In this document: piece by piece, positions 24,327-31,595 of the stretch | How positions within the stretch are numbered: position 1 is the first letter of the stretch | Layout: each line of letters starts with the position of its first letter | Source of the DNA: Methanofollis sp. | GTDB lineage: Archaea > Halobacteriota > Methanomicrobia > Methanomicrobiales > Methanofollaceae | Length of the DNA: 42,602 bases | Assembly (NCBI GenBank): GCA_030156225.1 | Contig: JASGMW010000004.1 | Location: 1-42,602 of the forward strand | Direction of reading: 5' to 3' | The notes under the pieces: model-generated | Told to the model about the DNA's origin: nothing | Database searches by the model: none | Seen by the model: the letters and a program-made list of their open reading frames with translations, nothing else | Translations under genes and position numbers: made by a program

Positions 24327-25213
24327 GCCGGATCGCAGCGGCCTTCACCGGTGCGAAGCGGCCGCTCCTCGTCGTCTATCTCGTCGGCGGCGATCCCGAT
24401 CCGGACGCCTCTCTTGCGGCGGCGACGGCGATCGTGGAGGGCGGGGCCGATATTCTGGAGATCGGCATCCCCTTCACCGACCCGATCGCCGACGGCCCGG
24501 TGATCCAGGAGGCGAACGTGCGGGCGCTTGCGGCAGGGATGACGACCGACCGGATCTTTGCGCTGGTGCGGGCGGTCAGGGGGCGCTCCGCCGTTCCGAT
24601 CGTGCTGATGACCTCGTACAACCCGGTCTATGTCCGCGGCGACAGGCGGTTCTGCCGCGATGCCCGGGACGCCGGAGCGGACGCCGTCCTGATCACCGAT
24701 CTGCCCCCGGAAGAGTCCGGCCCCTTCGATGCCGCCGCCAGGGAGTACGGGCTCGACCGGATCTTCCTGGTCGCCCCCAACACTCCTGAGACGCGTCTCC
24801 CCCTGATCGCCGATCTGGCGAGCGGATTTCTGTACCTCATCTCGGTGCAGGGTGTCACCGGCGTGCGGGAGAACCTCGACCCCGCCGTCTCCCGGCGGGT
24901 CGCCGCGCTCCGTTCGGCCACCTCCCTCCCGGTCGCCGTCGGCTTCGGCATCTCCAGGCCGGACCACGTGCGGGAGATCGCCGGTGCCAGGGCGGACGCC
25001 GCAGTCGTGGGGAGTGCCGTCGTCAGGATCGTCGGGGAGCACGGCGGCGACGTCGCGGCGATGCAGGCAGCGTTGCGAACGTACGTGGCCGGCATGCGTG
25101 CGGCGGCCGTGCTCCCGGGGTCGCCGCAGAAGAGCCGGGGGGGTTCGCCCCTCGATCCCCTCAGGAGAGGGGGGACGGCAACCCCTCTCTTCCCCGGGCC
25201 AACCCACAAATGA
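24323..25213 (+). CDS. trpA: Tryptophan synthase alpha chain with C-terminal extension
   Basis: This 296-aa TIM barrel has the catalytic Glu and Asp in [18 protein letters not shown], then [39 protein letters not shown] and VVGSAVVRI. Other TrpA proteins end near residue 260-270; here about 30 residues follow ([17 protein letters not shown] and on), low in complexity and not family-like. The DNA of this tail holds GC-rich hairpins, so the original stop may have been lost into the terminator region. It is the last gene of the operon. Confidence 0.95.
   Translation: MSRIAAAFTGAKRPLLVVYLVGGDPDPDASLAAATAIVEGGADILEIGIPFTDPIADGPVIQEANVRALAAGMTTDRIFALVRAVRGRSAVPIVLMTSYNPVYVRGDRRFCRDARDAGADAVLITDLPPEESGPFDAAAREYGLDRIFLVAPNTPETRLPLIADLASGFLYLISVQGVTGVRENLDPAVSRRVAALRSATSLPVAVGFGISRPDHVREIAGARADAAVVGSAVVRIVGEHGGDVAAMQAALRTYVAGMRAAAVLPGSPQKSRGGSPLDPLRRGGTATPLFPGPTHK
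25157..25191 (+). terminator. Hairpin pair at the end of the trp operon
   Basis: GAGAGGGG (25165-25172) pairs with CCCCTCTC (25182-25189) across a 9-base loop. An upstream CCCCTC (25157-25162) can instead pair with GAGGGG (25167-25172), so the two stems exclude each other. Both lie within the last codons of trpA. There is no T-run directly after, so this is a hairpin-type candidate, not a classical archaeal T-tract terminator. Confidence 0.45.
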
Positions 25214-25346
25214 CCGGGCAGTTTGAGCCCCCGGCAGGATGTATGGAGAAGGCAGCGGATCCCCCCCTCACCTGAACCAGAAGACATCCCGGACCGGTGC
25301 GTGGAGATGAAAGACGTCTCATGTGCAATTCAACAGGGCCGACTCT

Positions 25347-25586
25347 TCACTCTTTTTTCACGGCCTTCGCCTTCGCCGCCGCCCGCGCGATCAGGATGGT
25401 GACGAGAACCGCGATGACCGTCACGATGATTGCATAACTGAGTTGCGCGGCGAGACTGTCCGCCGTCCCGAATACCTGTTTGAACAGTTGCTGTATCGCC
25501 CCGTTCCATGCCAGCGCGGCGACCAGGCCGAAGGCGGCAGTCAGCAGAGCCGCCATTTTGTCAAGCACCTCTTCATAGAAGGTCAT
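25347..25586 (-). CDS. DUF5654 small membrane protein
   Basis: This 79-aa protein has two membrane helices (about 11-30 and 47-68) and a basic tail (AAAKAKAVKKE). The arrangement FYEEVLDKMAALLTAAFGLVAALAWNGAIQ fits DUF5654, a family of unknown function common in archaea. It is convergent to the trp operon and divergent from the ATPase gene. A TATA box (AATATATTAA, 25611-25620) about 30 bases upstream gives a leader of only a few bases. Confidence 0.75.
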   Translation of the reverse strand: MTFYEEVLDKMAALLTAAFGLVAALAWNGAIQQLFKQVFGTADSLAAQLSYAIIVTVIAVLVTILIARAAAKAKAVKKE

Positions 25587-25610
25587 ATCTCCGGATATTC
25601 CATGACCTCA

Positions 25611-25620
25611 TTAATATATT
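25611..25620 (-). promoter_or_regulatory. TATA box of the DUF5654 gene
   Basis: AATATATTAA, followed upstream on the minus strand by an A-rich stretch, is centred about 30 bases before ATG 25586. Confidence 0.55.
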
Positions 25621-25639
25621 TTTTTCAGCGACCAAGCCC

Positions 25640-25678
25640 TCTTATTCTCTGGCTCCGATAATCGATGAGAGGTGTCGG
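25640..25678 (+). promoter_or_regulatory. Promoter and ribosome binding site of the ATPase gene
   Basis: CTCTTATTCTC gives a TATA element centred near 25644. Transcription would start near 25670, leaving a leader of about 9 bases with GAGAGGTG overlapping it. ATG 25679 is therefore the preferred start. Confidence 0.45.
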
Positions 25679-26926
25679 ATGCAGATCGCAGGAATAGATG
25701 TCAGAAATTTCAAGAGTTTTCGAGAGGCTTCCGTCGCCCTCGGCCGGTTCAACGTGATCATCGGTCCGAACGCCGCAGGAAAATCGAACTTCGTCGATAT
25801 CTTCGCGTTCCTCTCCGACTGCGCGCGGGAAGGGTTCGCCAACGCCGTCTCCCTCCAGGGGGGCGGGGAGTACGTCAGGAACCTGAGGGCTCCTCCGTCC
25901 GAGACGACGGAGATCGTCGTCTCTCTCGACGCCGACGACGGGCCGGTGCGGGTCCGTTTTTTCAGGGACGGCGGCCGGGTAATAGAGGCGGTCGTCGGTA
26001 CGTGCACCTACTCCCTCTCCCTCCTCTGTGCGGGAGCCGGCTGCATGATCGTCGCGGAGGAGATCACCGCCGGCTGCACCTGTCATCTTGTGGACGGCAG
26101 CGGGTCGGCCTCTTCTCCGGGCGAAGGAGAGATCCATCTCTCCAGAACGGCGGACGGCAGCGTCGACTGCACGGTCGTTCCCGAAGACATGGCTCCGGAA
26201 CCCGACTGCACGCCCCTCGCCGCCTCGCCCCTCGCTGCGGACGAGTCGATGCTTGAAAATCCGGTCATCTATCCGGCCTTCTCGCCCCTCGTCTATCAGG
26301 TCAGGAACTTTTTTCGGGACATCGGCCACTACGACCTCGACCCACGTCTCGCGAAACGTGCGGCAGAGGTCTCGGGCCGCGTCGAACTCGACCGGGACGG
26401 AGGGAACCTCGCGGTGGTGCTCAGGGCGATCCTCGCCGACCCCGAACAGCGGCGGCGGGCATGGGGCCATGTCCGCGAACTCCTCCCCTTCATTCACGAG
26501 ATCGGAGTGGAACAGATCACCGACCGGGCCCTGATCGCCACCCTGAAAGAGGAGTACTCAGGCGCTGCGGTCCCGTCCTTCCTTGTCTCGGACGGCACGA
26601 TCAACCTCACGGCGCTGATCGCCCTGCTGTACTTCGAGGACAAGCCGGTCGTCATCATCGAAGAGCCTGAGCGCAACATCCACCCGCACCTCATCGCAAA
26701 ACTCGTTTCGATGATGCAGGACGTCGCCGCACACCTCGGCCGCCAGATCCTCGTCACCACCCACCACCCCGAGGTCGTGAAATACGGCGGCATGGGAAAC
26801 ATCCTCCTGTTGAAACGGGATCCTGAAGGGTATTCGGTCGTCACCCGTCCTGCTGAGCGCAGGGAACTCGACGTCTTTCTGGAGACGATGGGGATCGACG
26901 AACTCTATGTGCAGGATCTCCTTTGA
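25679..26926 (+). CDS. SMC/RecF-like AAA ATPase (OLD/AAA15-AAA21 type)
   Basis: This 415-aa ATPase starts IAGIDVRNFKSFREASVALG and has Walker A GPNAAGKSNF (about residues 29-38). A long central insertion (about 90-290) follows, then an ABC signature-like SDGTINLTALIALLY, Walker B VVIIEEPERNIHPHL and the H-loop LVTTHHPEVV. This is the layout of the ATPases paired with nuclease-like partners in OLD, Gabija- and PARIS-type defence systems; other members serve DNA repair. The stop overlaps the region of the next gene's ribosome binding site, and the two form one operon. The open frame before 25679 is not family-like. Role in defence is inference. Confidence 0.88.
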   Translation: MQIAGIDVRNFKSFREASVALGRFNVIIGPNAAGKSNFVDIFAFLSDCAREGFANAVSLQGGGEYVRNLRAPPSETTEIVVSLDADDGPVRVRFFRDGGRVIEAVVGTCTYSLSLLCAGAGCMIVAEEITAGCTCHLVDGSGSASSPGEGEIHLSRTADGSVDCTVVPEDMAPEPDCTPLAASPLAADESMLENPVIYPAFSPLVYQVRNFFRDIGHYDLDPRLAKRAAEVSGRVELDRDGGNLAVVLRAILADPEQRRRAWGHVRELLPFIHEIGVEQITDRALIATLKEEYSGAAVPSFLVSDGTINLTALIALLYFEDKPVVIIEEPERNIHPHLIAKLVSMMQDVAAHLGRQILVTTHHPEVVKYGGMGNILLLKRDPEGYSVVTRPAERRELDVFLETMGIDELYVQDLL

Positions 26927-26937
26927 GGCGGAGGCAG

Positions 26938-27480
26938 ATGGACTCCTCCCCCCTGTACGTCCTTATCGAGGGCCAGGACGACGAACGCTTTTTCTCCAGG
27001 ATCGCCCGCCCGCTCTTCGCCGAAAAAGGCTATGAGACGCGGATATGGAAATACGCCTGCGAGAAACGGCAGCGAACGATAAACCTGGTTCTTGCGGTTA
27101 GAAAGGGAGGGCACGCCTGTATATTCGTCAGGGACATCGACCGTACCCCCTATGCACGCACCAGGGTGCAGGAGACCCTGAACCGCTTCGGGCATGCGAT
27201 GGACCCGGCGATGATCGTCATTGTCGTCCCTGAGATCGAGGGCTGGTACCTCGCGGGGCTGTCTGGAGAGGCGGCGGCCCGTCTCGGGATCAGGGAGAAG
27301 ATCGGACGGACCGACCGGATCACCAAGGAGGTGTTCAATACCCTCGTCCCGCGCGGCGTCTCCAGGATCGAGTTCATGCAGGCGATCCTCGACGAGTACG
27401 ACGCCGGGCTGGCGCGGAAGAAAAACCGGTCGTTCCGTTTTTTCATGGACCGGTTCGTCAACGGCGAACGACTGCCGTAG
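26938..27480 (+). CDS. Toprim-like protein (DUF4276/DUF4435-like), partner of the ATPase
   Basis: This 180-aa protein starts SPLYVLIEGQDDERFFSRIARP and has an acidic motif FVRDIDRTPY (about residues 64-73) and VVPEIEGWYLAGL. The EGxDDxxFF and DxD motifs are the metal-binding acids of Toprim-fold families such as DUF4276 and DUF4435. It is therefore a possible nuclease or other nucleic-acid enzyme switched by the neighbouring ATPase. ATG 26938 has GGCGGAGG 4 bases before it; a TTG at 26923 is an alternative. A basic tail (KKNRSFRFFMDR) may bind nucleic acid. The family assignment is by motif only. Confidence 0.72.
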   Translation: MDSSPLYVLIEGQDDERFFSRIARPLFAEKGYETRIWKYACEKRQRTINLVLAVRKGGHACIFVRDIDRTPYARTRVQETLNRFGHAMDPAMIVIVVPEIEGWYLAGLSGEAAARLGIREKIGRTDRITKEVFNTLVPRGVSRIEFMQAILDEYDAGLARKKNRSFRFFMDRFVNGERLP

Positions 27481-27533
27481 ACGGGAAAAAGCCGGCGTTT
27501 CTCCCTCGAACCCTGCACGGCGGCGGGTAAAAC

Positions 27534-27544
27534 AGTATATTTTT
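27534..27544 (+). promoter_or_regulatory. TATA box of the MerR-like gene
   Basis: AGTATATTTTT is centred near 27538. The predicted start is about 27564, where a six-codon reading frame begins that overlaps the gene's ATG. Confidence 0.5.
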
Positions 27545-27580
27545 CCGATCGCCGGGGCATAGGATGATCTGCTGGATGCC

Positions 27581-28093
27581 ATGAATGCAGGAAACGATCA
27601 TCTCAAGCCGTCCGAGATCGCCGATCTCGCCGGTCTCCCGGAAGAAGAGGTCAGGGGCTATATCGCCGCATATCCGGATCTCTTCCCGTACCGGAGCATC
27701 GGCCCGGTCAGGCTGTATGCCCCGAAAGCCGTTGAAAGCGTCGGAAAACTTGCAGAGGCGGCCAGGGCCGGACGAAATCCCGGGGAGACAACCGAAGAGA
27801 TCGACGCAGCCGAAGGAGACGGCGCCGCACCCTCGCCGGTGACGCAGGCCTACCTCGAAGCCCGCGACCTCAAGGACGTCGTCGCCAGACAGGCACAGCA
27901 GATCGAGACGATCCGCAGGGAGACGGACGCGCGCGAACGCACCCTTCTCGAACGGATCGACGCGCTCGAAGAGGCCCTCGCGCGCGAACAGAAACAGACC
28001 TCGCTCGTCGCCGACTGGATCGACTATTTCGACGCCGAACTCGCACTGCTCAGGCGTCCGCTGCTGAAACGGATCTTCGAAAAAAAGAGTTAG
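27581..28093 (+). CDS. MerR-like HTH protein with coiled coil
   Basis: This 170-aa protein has an N-terminal MerR-type helix-turn-helix (residues 8-60: LKPSEIADLAGLPEEEVRGY, then YRSIGPVRLYAPKAVESVGKL). An acidic linker, a long coiled coil (about 88-135, VVARQAQQIETIRRETDARE onward) and a C-terminal helix ending RRPLLKRIFEKKS follow. It probably binds DNA as a dimer. No ligand-binding domain is visible. It lies 100 bases after the Toprim-like gene with its own TATA box, so it may regulate or assist that cassette. Its stop overlaps the stop of the convergent PEGA gene (TTAG). Confidence 0.75.
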   Translation: MNAGNDHLKPSEIADLAGLPEEEVRGYIAAYPDLFPYRSIGPVRLYAPKAVESVGKLAEAARAGRNPGETTEEIDAAEGDGAAPSPVTQAYLEARDLKDVVARQAQQIETIRRETDARERTLLERIDALEEALAREQKQTSLVADWIDYFDAELALLRRPLLKRIFEKKS

Positions 28094-28503
28094 TTTTTCC
28101 TGTGCAGGACGAGGACCGCACCGAGCACGCCAAGGGCCCCGAGGGCGGAGAGCGGTGAAAGCGGCGCCTTCGTCGTCACCGGCGTCAGGGTGGCGTCGAT
28201 CTCGACGGTCTGGCCCTTCGCCGGGTACTGATCGATCGACGCGGTGTATGTCTCGTACCCGTCCGCCTCGATGCAGACGGTTGTATACGGCGTCCCGGTG
28301 GTGTACACGCTCACGACGAGTTCGCCGTCCTTGATCTCTCCCTTCAGGTCGTTGTCGAAGGAGACCTTCGCCCCGTCGACATTGCAGTGGACCGCATAAT
28401 ATCCGACGTCGCCGCCGATCGCACCCTGTTCATCTGTCTGAGCGCTTGCGAGGGGGACCATACCCGCAATGAGCACAACTCCCAGAATAATGGCGTAATT
28501 CAC
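28090..28503 (-). CDS. Secreted PEGA-domain protein with C-terminal membrane anchor
   Basis: This 137-aa protein has a signal peptide (residues 1-18, NYAIILGVVLIAGMVPLASA) and one PEGA-type beta domain (about 30-105: GYYAVHCNVDGAKVSFDND, then ADGYETYTASIDQYP). A Thr-rich linker and a C-terminal hydrophobic helix with HRKN follow, the usual cell-surface anchor of methanogen proteins. The start is GTG 28503, since the TATA box (28527-28533) is 27 bases before it and the signal peptide begins there. The open frame to 28563 would pass through the promoter. The ligand or role at the surface is unknown. Confidence 0.78.
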   Translation of the reverse strand: MNYAIILGVVLIAGMVPLASAQTDEQGAIGGDVGYYAVHCNVDGAKVSFDNDLKGEIKDGELVVSVYTTGTPYTTVCIEADGYETYTASIDQYPAKGQTVEIDATLTPVTTKAPLSPLSALGALGVLGAVLVLHRKN

Positions 28504-28525
28504 CCGCACAATATCACCATCTATG

Positions 28526-28534
28526 CGATATACA
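28526..28534 (-). promoter_or_regulatory. TATA box of the PEGA gene
   Basis: The minus strand reads GTGTATATCGC, centred near 28530, 27 bases before GTG 28503. It is divergent from the TATA box at 28594-28600. Confidence 0.55.
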
Positions 28535-28592
28535 CCATAGTTTAGAGATTTTTCTATCTGCATCCGCGGCTACCTGCGTGGACAATTGAAAG

Positions 28593-28602
28593 AGTATAAA
28601 TT
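28593..28602 (+). promoter_or_regulatory. TATA box of the deaminase/methyltransferase operon
   Basis: AGTATAAATT is a near-consensus TATA box. The predicted start is about 28623, which would give a leader of about 150 bases containing the hairpin at 28718-28741. Confidence 0.5.
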
Positions 28603-28717
28603 CTTGTGCGAACAGGCAGGATGGGTGAACGGACAATCGGGCAGGATCTGCGATCTCGATAATCGTCTCATGTACGCGCTGAGAGCCGACGATCTGCCCG
28701 GATGCATGCCAGAGCCG

Positions 28718-28741
28718 CGGGGTGTGCGGCGCCGCACCCCG
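28718..28741 (+). promoter_or_regulatory. GC-rich hairpin in the deaminase leader
   Basis: CGGGGTG (28718-28724) pairs with CACCCCG (28735-28741) around a 10-base loop that is itself self-complementary (GCGGC/GCCGC). It ends about 35 bases before ATG 28776 and may affect translation or termination. No T-run follows. Confidence 0.4.
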
Positions 28742-28775
28742 GACCCGGCCACCCGCGACGGACCTTCTGGAAGGG

Positions 28776-29216
28776 ATGGGTGTGGATAGGTGCATGAAAG
28801 AGGCGCTTTTTGAAGCGGCGTCCGGCCTTGCCGGGGGAGGCATCCCGATCGGAGCGGTGCTCGTCAGGGGCAGCGAGGTGATCGGGTGGGGGTATAACCG
28901 GCAGGTGCAGCAGAACGATCCGGTGCTCCACGCCGAGATCGACTGTTTCAGGAACGCGGGAAGGATCGGGCGGTATGCAGACACCGTGCTGTACTCCACC
29001 CTGATGCCCTGCTATCTCTGTGCCGGAGCGGTCGTTCTCTTCGGCGTCCCGAAGGTGGTGGTCGGCGAATCGAGAAACTTCGCCGGCGCACGGGATTTTC
29101 TTCTCGAACACGGCGTCGAGGCGATCGACCTCGACCTGCCCGAATGCCACGAGATGATGGCAGGATTCGTCGCCGGGCATGGAGCGCTCTGGAACGAGGA
29201 TATCGGAGAACTCTGA
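28776..29216 (+). CDS. Cytosine/nucleoside deaminase-family protein
   Basis: This 146-aa zinc deaminase carries the HAE motif VLHAEIDCFRNAGRIG (His ligand and catalytic Glu) and the PCxxC motif STLMPCYLCAGAVVLFGVPKVV. GGGIPIGAVLVRGSEVIGWGYN at the start and the ending VAGHGALWNEDIGE match yeast-type cytosine deaminases. It would deaminate cytosine or a related base or nucleoside. The start is 28776 (GGAAGG just before) or 28794 (MKEALFE). A methyltransferase gene follows after 2 bases. Confidence 0.85.
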   Translation: MGVDRCMKEALFEAASGLAGGGIPIGAVLVRGSEVIGWGYNRQVQQNDPVLHAEIDCFRNAGRIGRYADTVLYSTLMPCYLCAGAVVLFGVPKVVVGESRNFAGARDFLLEHGVEAIDLDLPECHEMMAGFVAGHGALWNEDIGEL

Positions 29217-29218
29217 CG

Positions 29219-30031
29219 ATGGAACTCAACGCCACGGCGGCACTGGTGATGGCATGGGCGTCCCCCCTGTACGACGGCGGCAGGGTGAGGGACTTTTTCG
29301 ACGCCCTCAATCTCTCGAAGGGCGAGGCCCTCCTCAGGCGTTGCGACGAGACGTGCCCCTGGTACGGCGAGGTGATCCTCAACCGGAAACACCTGATCTC
29401 CCGTCTTGTGGGCCGGGAACTGGCCGGGTCGCCCGAGCCCTGCCGGATCGTGATACCTGCCGCCGGCATGAGCACACTCGCTCTCGAAGTGCTCGAACAG
29501 TATCCAGAATGTGTGACCGATATCATCGAACTCGACGTCTCGGGCATGGCCGAGAAGCATGCCCTCTACGAGGAGGTCGTGCCTGAACTTGCCGAACGGA
29601 TCGCCTGCGTCCGGACAGATGTCGCGATCTCCTCCCTCGCCTGTTATGCCGGGGAAGAGCCGGCGATCCTGGTCATCGAAGGGGTGAGTTATTATCTCAG
29701 GCGGGACGAACTGGGCGGGATGATCGCTTCGTTCTGTTCAGGGAAAGGAAAAAACGCCGTCATCGTAGAATATCTCGCCCCCTGCCAGATGGTCGCCGCC
29801 GGACGCCGGTCCATCCCCCGCAACGTGTTCAGGTCCATCAGGGAGGCCTGCGGGCTCGCTCCTTTCTCGGTCTACACTCCCGGAGGGATGGCCTCGGTGA
29901 TCAGGGACGCGGGCGGGCGGGTGGACGCCCATTATTCGATGGCGGCGATGGAGCGGGCGCGCTGCGGCGAGAACCATTTCTTCAGGTCGGACGAAGACGG
30001 GTGGATCTGGTGCACGGAAGGGAGGCTGTAG
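29219..30031 (+). CDS. Leucine carboxyl methyltransferase-like SAM methyltransferase
   Basis: This 270-aa protein fits the LCM/PPM1-type methyltransferase fold: HLISRLVGRELAGSPEPCRIVIPAAGMSTLALEVLEQYPE (SAM-binding GxG-like loop with IPAAGMS), then TDIIELDVSGMAEKHALYEEV and ILVIEGVSYYLRRDELGGMI. Members methylate carboxyl groups of proteins or small molecules; the substrate here is unknown. ATG 29219 starts 2 bases after the deaminase stop, so both are made together and may act on one pathway. A T-run follows the stop. Confidence 0.75.
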   Translation: MELNATAALVMAWASPLYDGGRVRDFFDALNLSKGEALLRRCDETCPWYGEVILNRKHLISRLVGRELAGSPEPCRIVIPAAGMSTLALEVLEQYPECVTDIIELDVSGMAEKHALYEEVVPELAERIACVRTDVAISSLACYAGEEPAILVIEGVSYYLRRDELGGMIASFCSGKGKNAVIVEYLAPCQMVAAGRRSIPRNVFRSIREACGLAPFSVYTPGGMASVIRDAGGRVDAHYSMAAMERARCGENHFFRSDEDGWIWCTEGRL

Positions 30032-30032
30032 G

Positions 30033-30038
30033 TTTTTT
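30033..30038 (+). terminator. T-tract terminator after the methyltransferase gene
   Basis: Six T directly follow the stop codon at 30031, matching archaeal T-tract termination. Confidence 0.5.
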
Positions 30039-30221
30039 CAGGCCATTTCCACTGCCGGAAATGTAAACCGGGCAGGATCTTTCGCCTACATCCTGCCTGA
30101 TCGCGAGGGTCCGGCTCTCCGGCCGATGGTTAATAATTCCTCTCCCGACCGGCGGCCCATTCCTATTTCAGGATGGATGACATAGAGATGAGAGGGAGAC
30201 CAGTCTTCTGGAGGCGGTCGG

Positions 30222-30701
30222 ATGCAGGTCGGTGTCATCGCTGTAGGAAAGGTGAAGGATCGGTATATCAACGAAGGGATCGCTGAATACGAAAAGCGCC
30301 TCCGTCCGTATGCGGACCTGAGGATCGTCGAGGTGCGGGACGAGCGGGTGCCGAACCGGGCCTCCGAAGCCGAAGAAGGACAGGTGAAGGCGGCCGAGGG
30401 CGATCAGATCCTTGCCGCAGTGCCCGAGGGCGCCCTCCTGATCGCTCTCGACGTCGCCGGCGAAGCATGGTCGAGCGAGGAACTGGCCTCGCGGATGAAG
30501 GAGTGGGAGATCGCCGGAAAAAACGAGATCGTTTTCATGATCGGCGGGCCGCTCGGCCTGTCGCCGACAGTGCTCTCGCGGGCCGATGTCTGTCTCTCCT
30601 TCTCCAGAATGACGTTTCTTCATACGATGGTGCGGCTGATCCTGCTCGAACAGGTCTACCGCGCCTTTCGAATTATGCGTGGGGAGCCCTACCATAAATG
30701 A
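30222..30701 (+). CDS. rlmH: 23S rRNA (pseudouridine1915-N3)-methyltransferase RlmH
   Basis: This 159-aa SPOUT methyltransferase matches RlmH end to end: MQVGVIAVGKVKDRYINEGIAEYEKRL, the SAM knot FMIGGPLGLSPTVLSRADVCLSFSRMT, and the hallmark ending HTMVRLILLEQVYRAFRIMRGEPYHK. It methylates pseudouridine 1915 in helix 69 of 23S rRNA. GGAGGCGG lies 5 bases before the ATG. RlmH is mostly bacterial, with scattered archaeal carriers. Confidence 0.95.
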   Translation: MQVGVIAVGKVKDRYINEGIAEYEKRLRPYADLRIVEVRDERVPNRASEAEEGQVKAAEGDQILAAVPEGALLIALDVAGEAWSSEELASRMKEWEIAGKNEIVFMIGGPLGLSPTVLSRADVCLSFSRMTFLHTMVRLILLEQVYRAFRIMRGEPYHK

Positions 30702-30910
30702 TCGGGACGGGAACGCCCGAAGATTCCGGGCGCCCGATGAAAAATTCCCTGGACGTTATATTTTAATGTCAATCCATGGCGTTTCGAGACCCCGTCCTGC
30801 CTCCACGGCCTTCCCGTCTCCGCTCTTCTCCCGATCGGATATGCCACCATCACAAGGGCTTTAACCGGGGGTCGGGAACGTGTACCCGGGGACGTTGTGG
30901 ATACACGCAC

Positions 30911-30928
30911 CCCGCATGGGGTATACAG
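30911..30928 (+). promoter_or_regulatory. Hairpin over the ribosome binding site of the small heat-shock gene
   Basis: ACCCC (about 30910-30914) pairs with GGGGT (30918-30922) across a GCAT tetraloop. GGGGT ends 7 bases before ATG 30929 and is the only ribosome binding site candidate, so the stem would hide it. This is the arrangement of a simple RNA thermometer. Confidence 0.45.
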
Positions 30929-31396
30929 ATGAGCGATAAGATCCCGGACGAAGATTTCAGGCAACTGACCGACTACCTCAAGGGTATGGTGCTCAGGGCG
31001 CTGGAAGACTGCGAAGACAAACCCATTGCGATCGGTGTGCAGCTGCTTGTGAGGGACGGGCACTGTCTGGTTCTCCCGCCGACCTGGGCCCCGGCGAAGA
31101 CCGACGACGTTCAGGCGTGGACGGAGACCGATGAGCCTGCGGTCGAGATGATCGAGGTCGGTGGCAGGGTGGTGGTGACGGTCGAACTGCCCGGCATGTC
31201 TGAAGAAGATCTCCTGACCCGGCAGGATGGCTCCACCCTCGTCATCGACGCCCGGGACGACCGGCGGCATTACCGGCTGGACGTGTCCCTCCCGGAGACG
31301 CCCCTCGATATGGAGGCGATCTCGTTCAGGCACGGGGTTCTCGAAATCGTTCTCGGACCGGAGTCCGACACGGAGAGCAGGTATCTGTACAGGTAA
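30929..31396 (+). CDS. Small heat-shock protein (Hsp20/alpha-crystallin family)
   Basis: This 155-aa protein has a helical N-terminal region (DEDFRQLTDYLKGMVLRALED), then a crystallin/CS-type beta domain from about residue 70: PAVEMIEVGGRVVVTVELPGMSEEDLL, STLVIDARDDRRHYRLDVSLP, and FRHGVLEIVLG. VTVELPG and GVLEIVL are the Hsp20 marks. It would hold unfolding proteins. It lacks the C-terminal IxI assembly motif, so large oligomers are doubtful. ATG 30929 is preceded by GGGGTATACAG within a hairpin. Confidence 0.82.
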   Translation: MSDKIPDEDFRQLTDYLKGMVLRALEDCEDKPIAIGVQLLVRDGHCLVLPPTWAPAKTDDVQAWTETDEPAVEMIEVGGRVVVTVELPGMSEEDLLTRQDGSTLVIDARDDRRHYRLDVSLPETPLDMEAISFRHGVLEIVLGPESDTESRYLYR

Positions 31397-31451
31397 GACA
31401 GAACCCGCGTTTTCCCATTTTTACGGTCCGTCGTCCAGGTGATCCTGTTCT

Positions 31452-31487
31452 GCCGGGCATTCGGAGCTCACAGAAACACTGCCCGGC
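31452..31487. repeat. Inverted repeat downstream of the small heat-shock gene
   Basis: GCCGGGCA (31452-31459) and TGCCCGGC (31480-31487) are perfect inverted copies separated by 20 bases. It lies 55 bases after the stop at 31396, following a short T-run. It may end the transcript or be a protein site. Confidence 0.4.
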
Positions 31488-31595
31488 GGTCGGCCACCCG
31501 CTCTCGCAGCTGATGGCAATGGCTGAGTATGATGTTTGTTCAGGGAATATCGGCGATGAAATAATGGTCGCGCATTATTCTCATTCAGAAAAAGC

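Noticed and set aside
26938-27480. Naming the ATPase/Toprim pair as PARIS or Gabija
   Set aside because: The partner is shorter than typical AriB and lacks the GajB helicase features, so only a general resemblance can be claimed from sequence.
28586-28789. 67-aa plus-strand frame before the deaminase
   Set aside because: It starts inside the TATA region, overlaps the deaminase start out of frame, and its second half is low-complexity Arg/Pro sequence.
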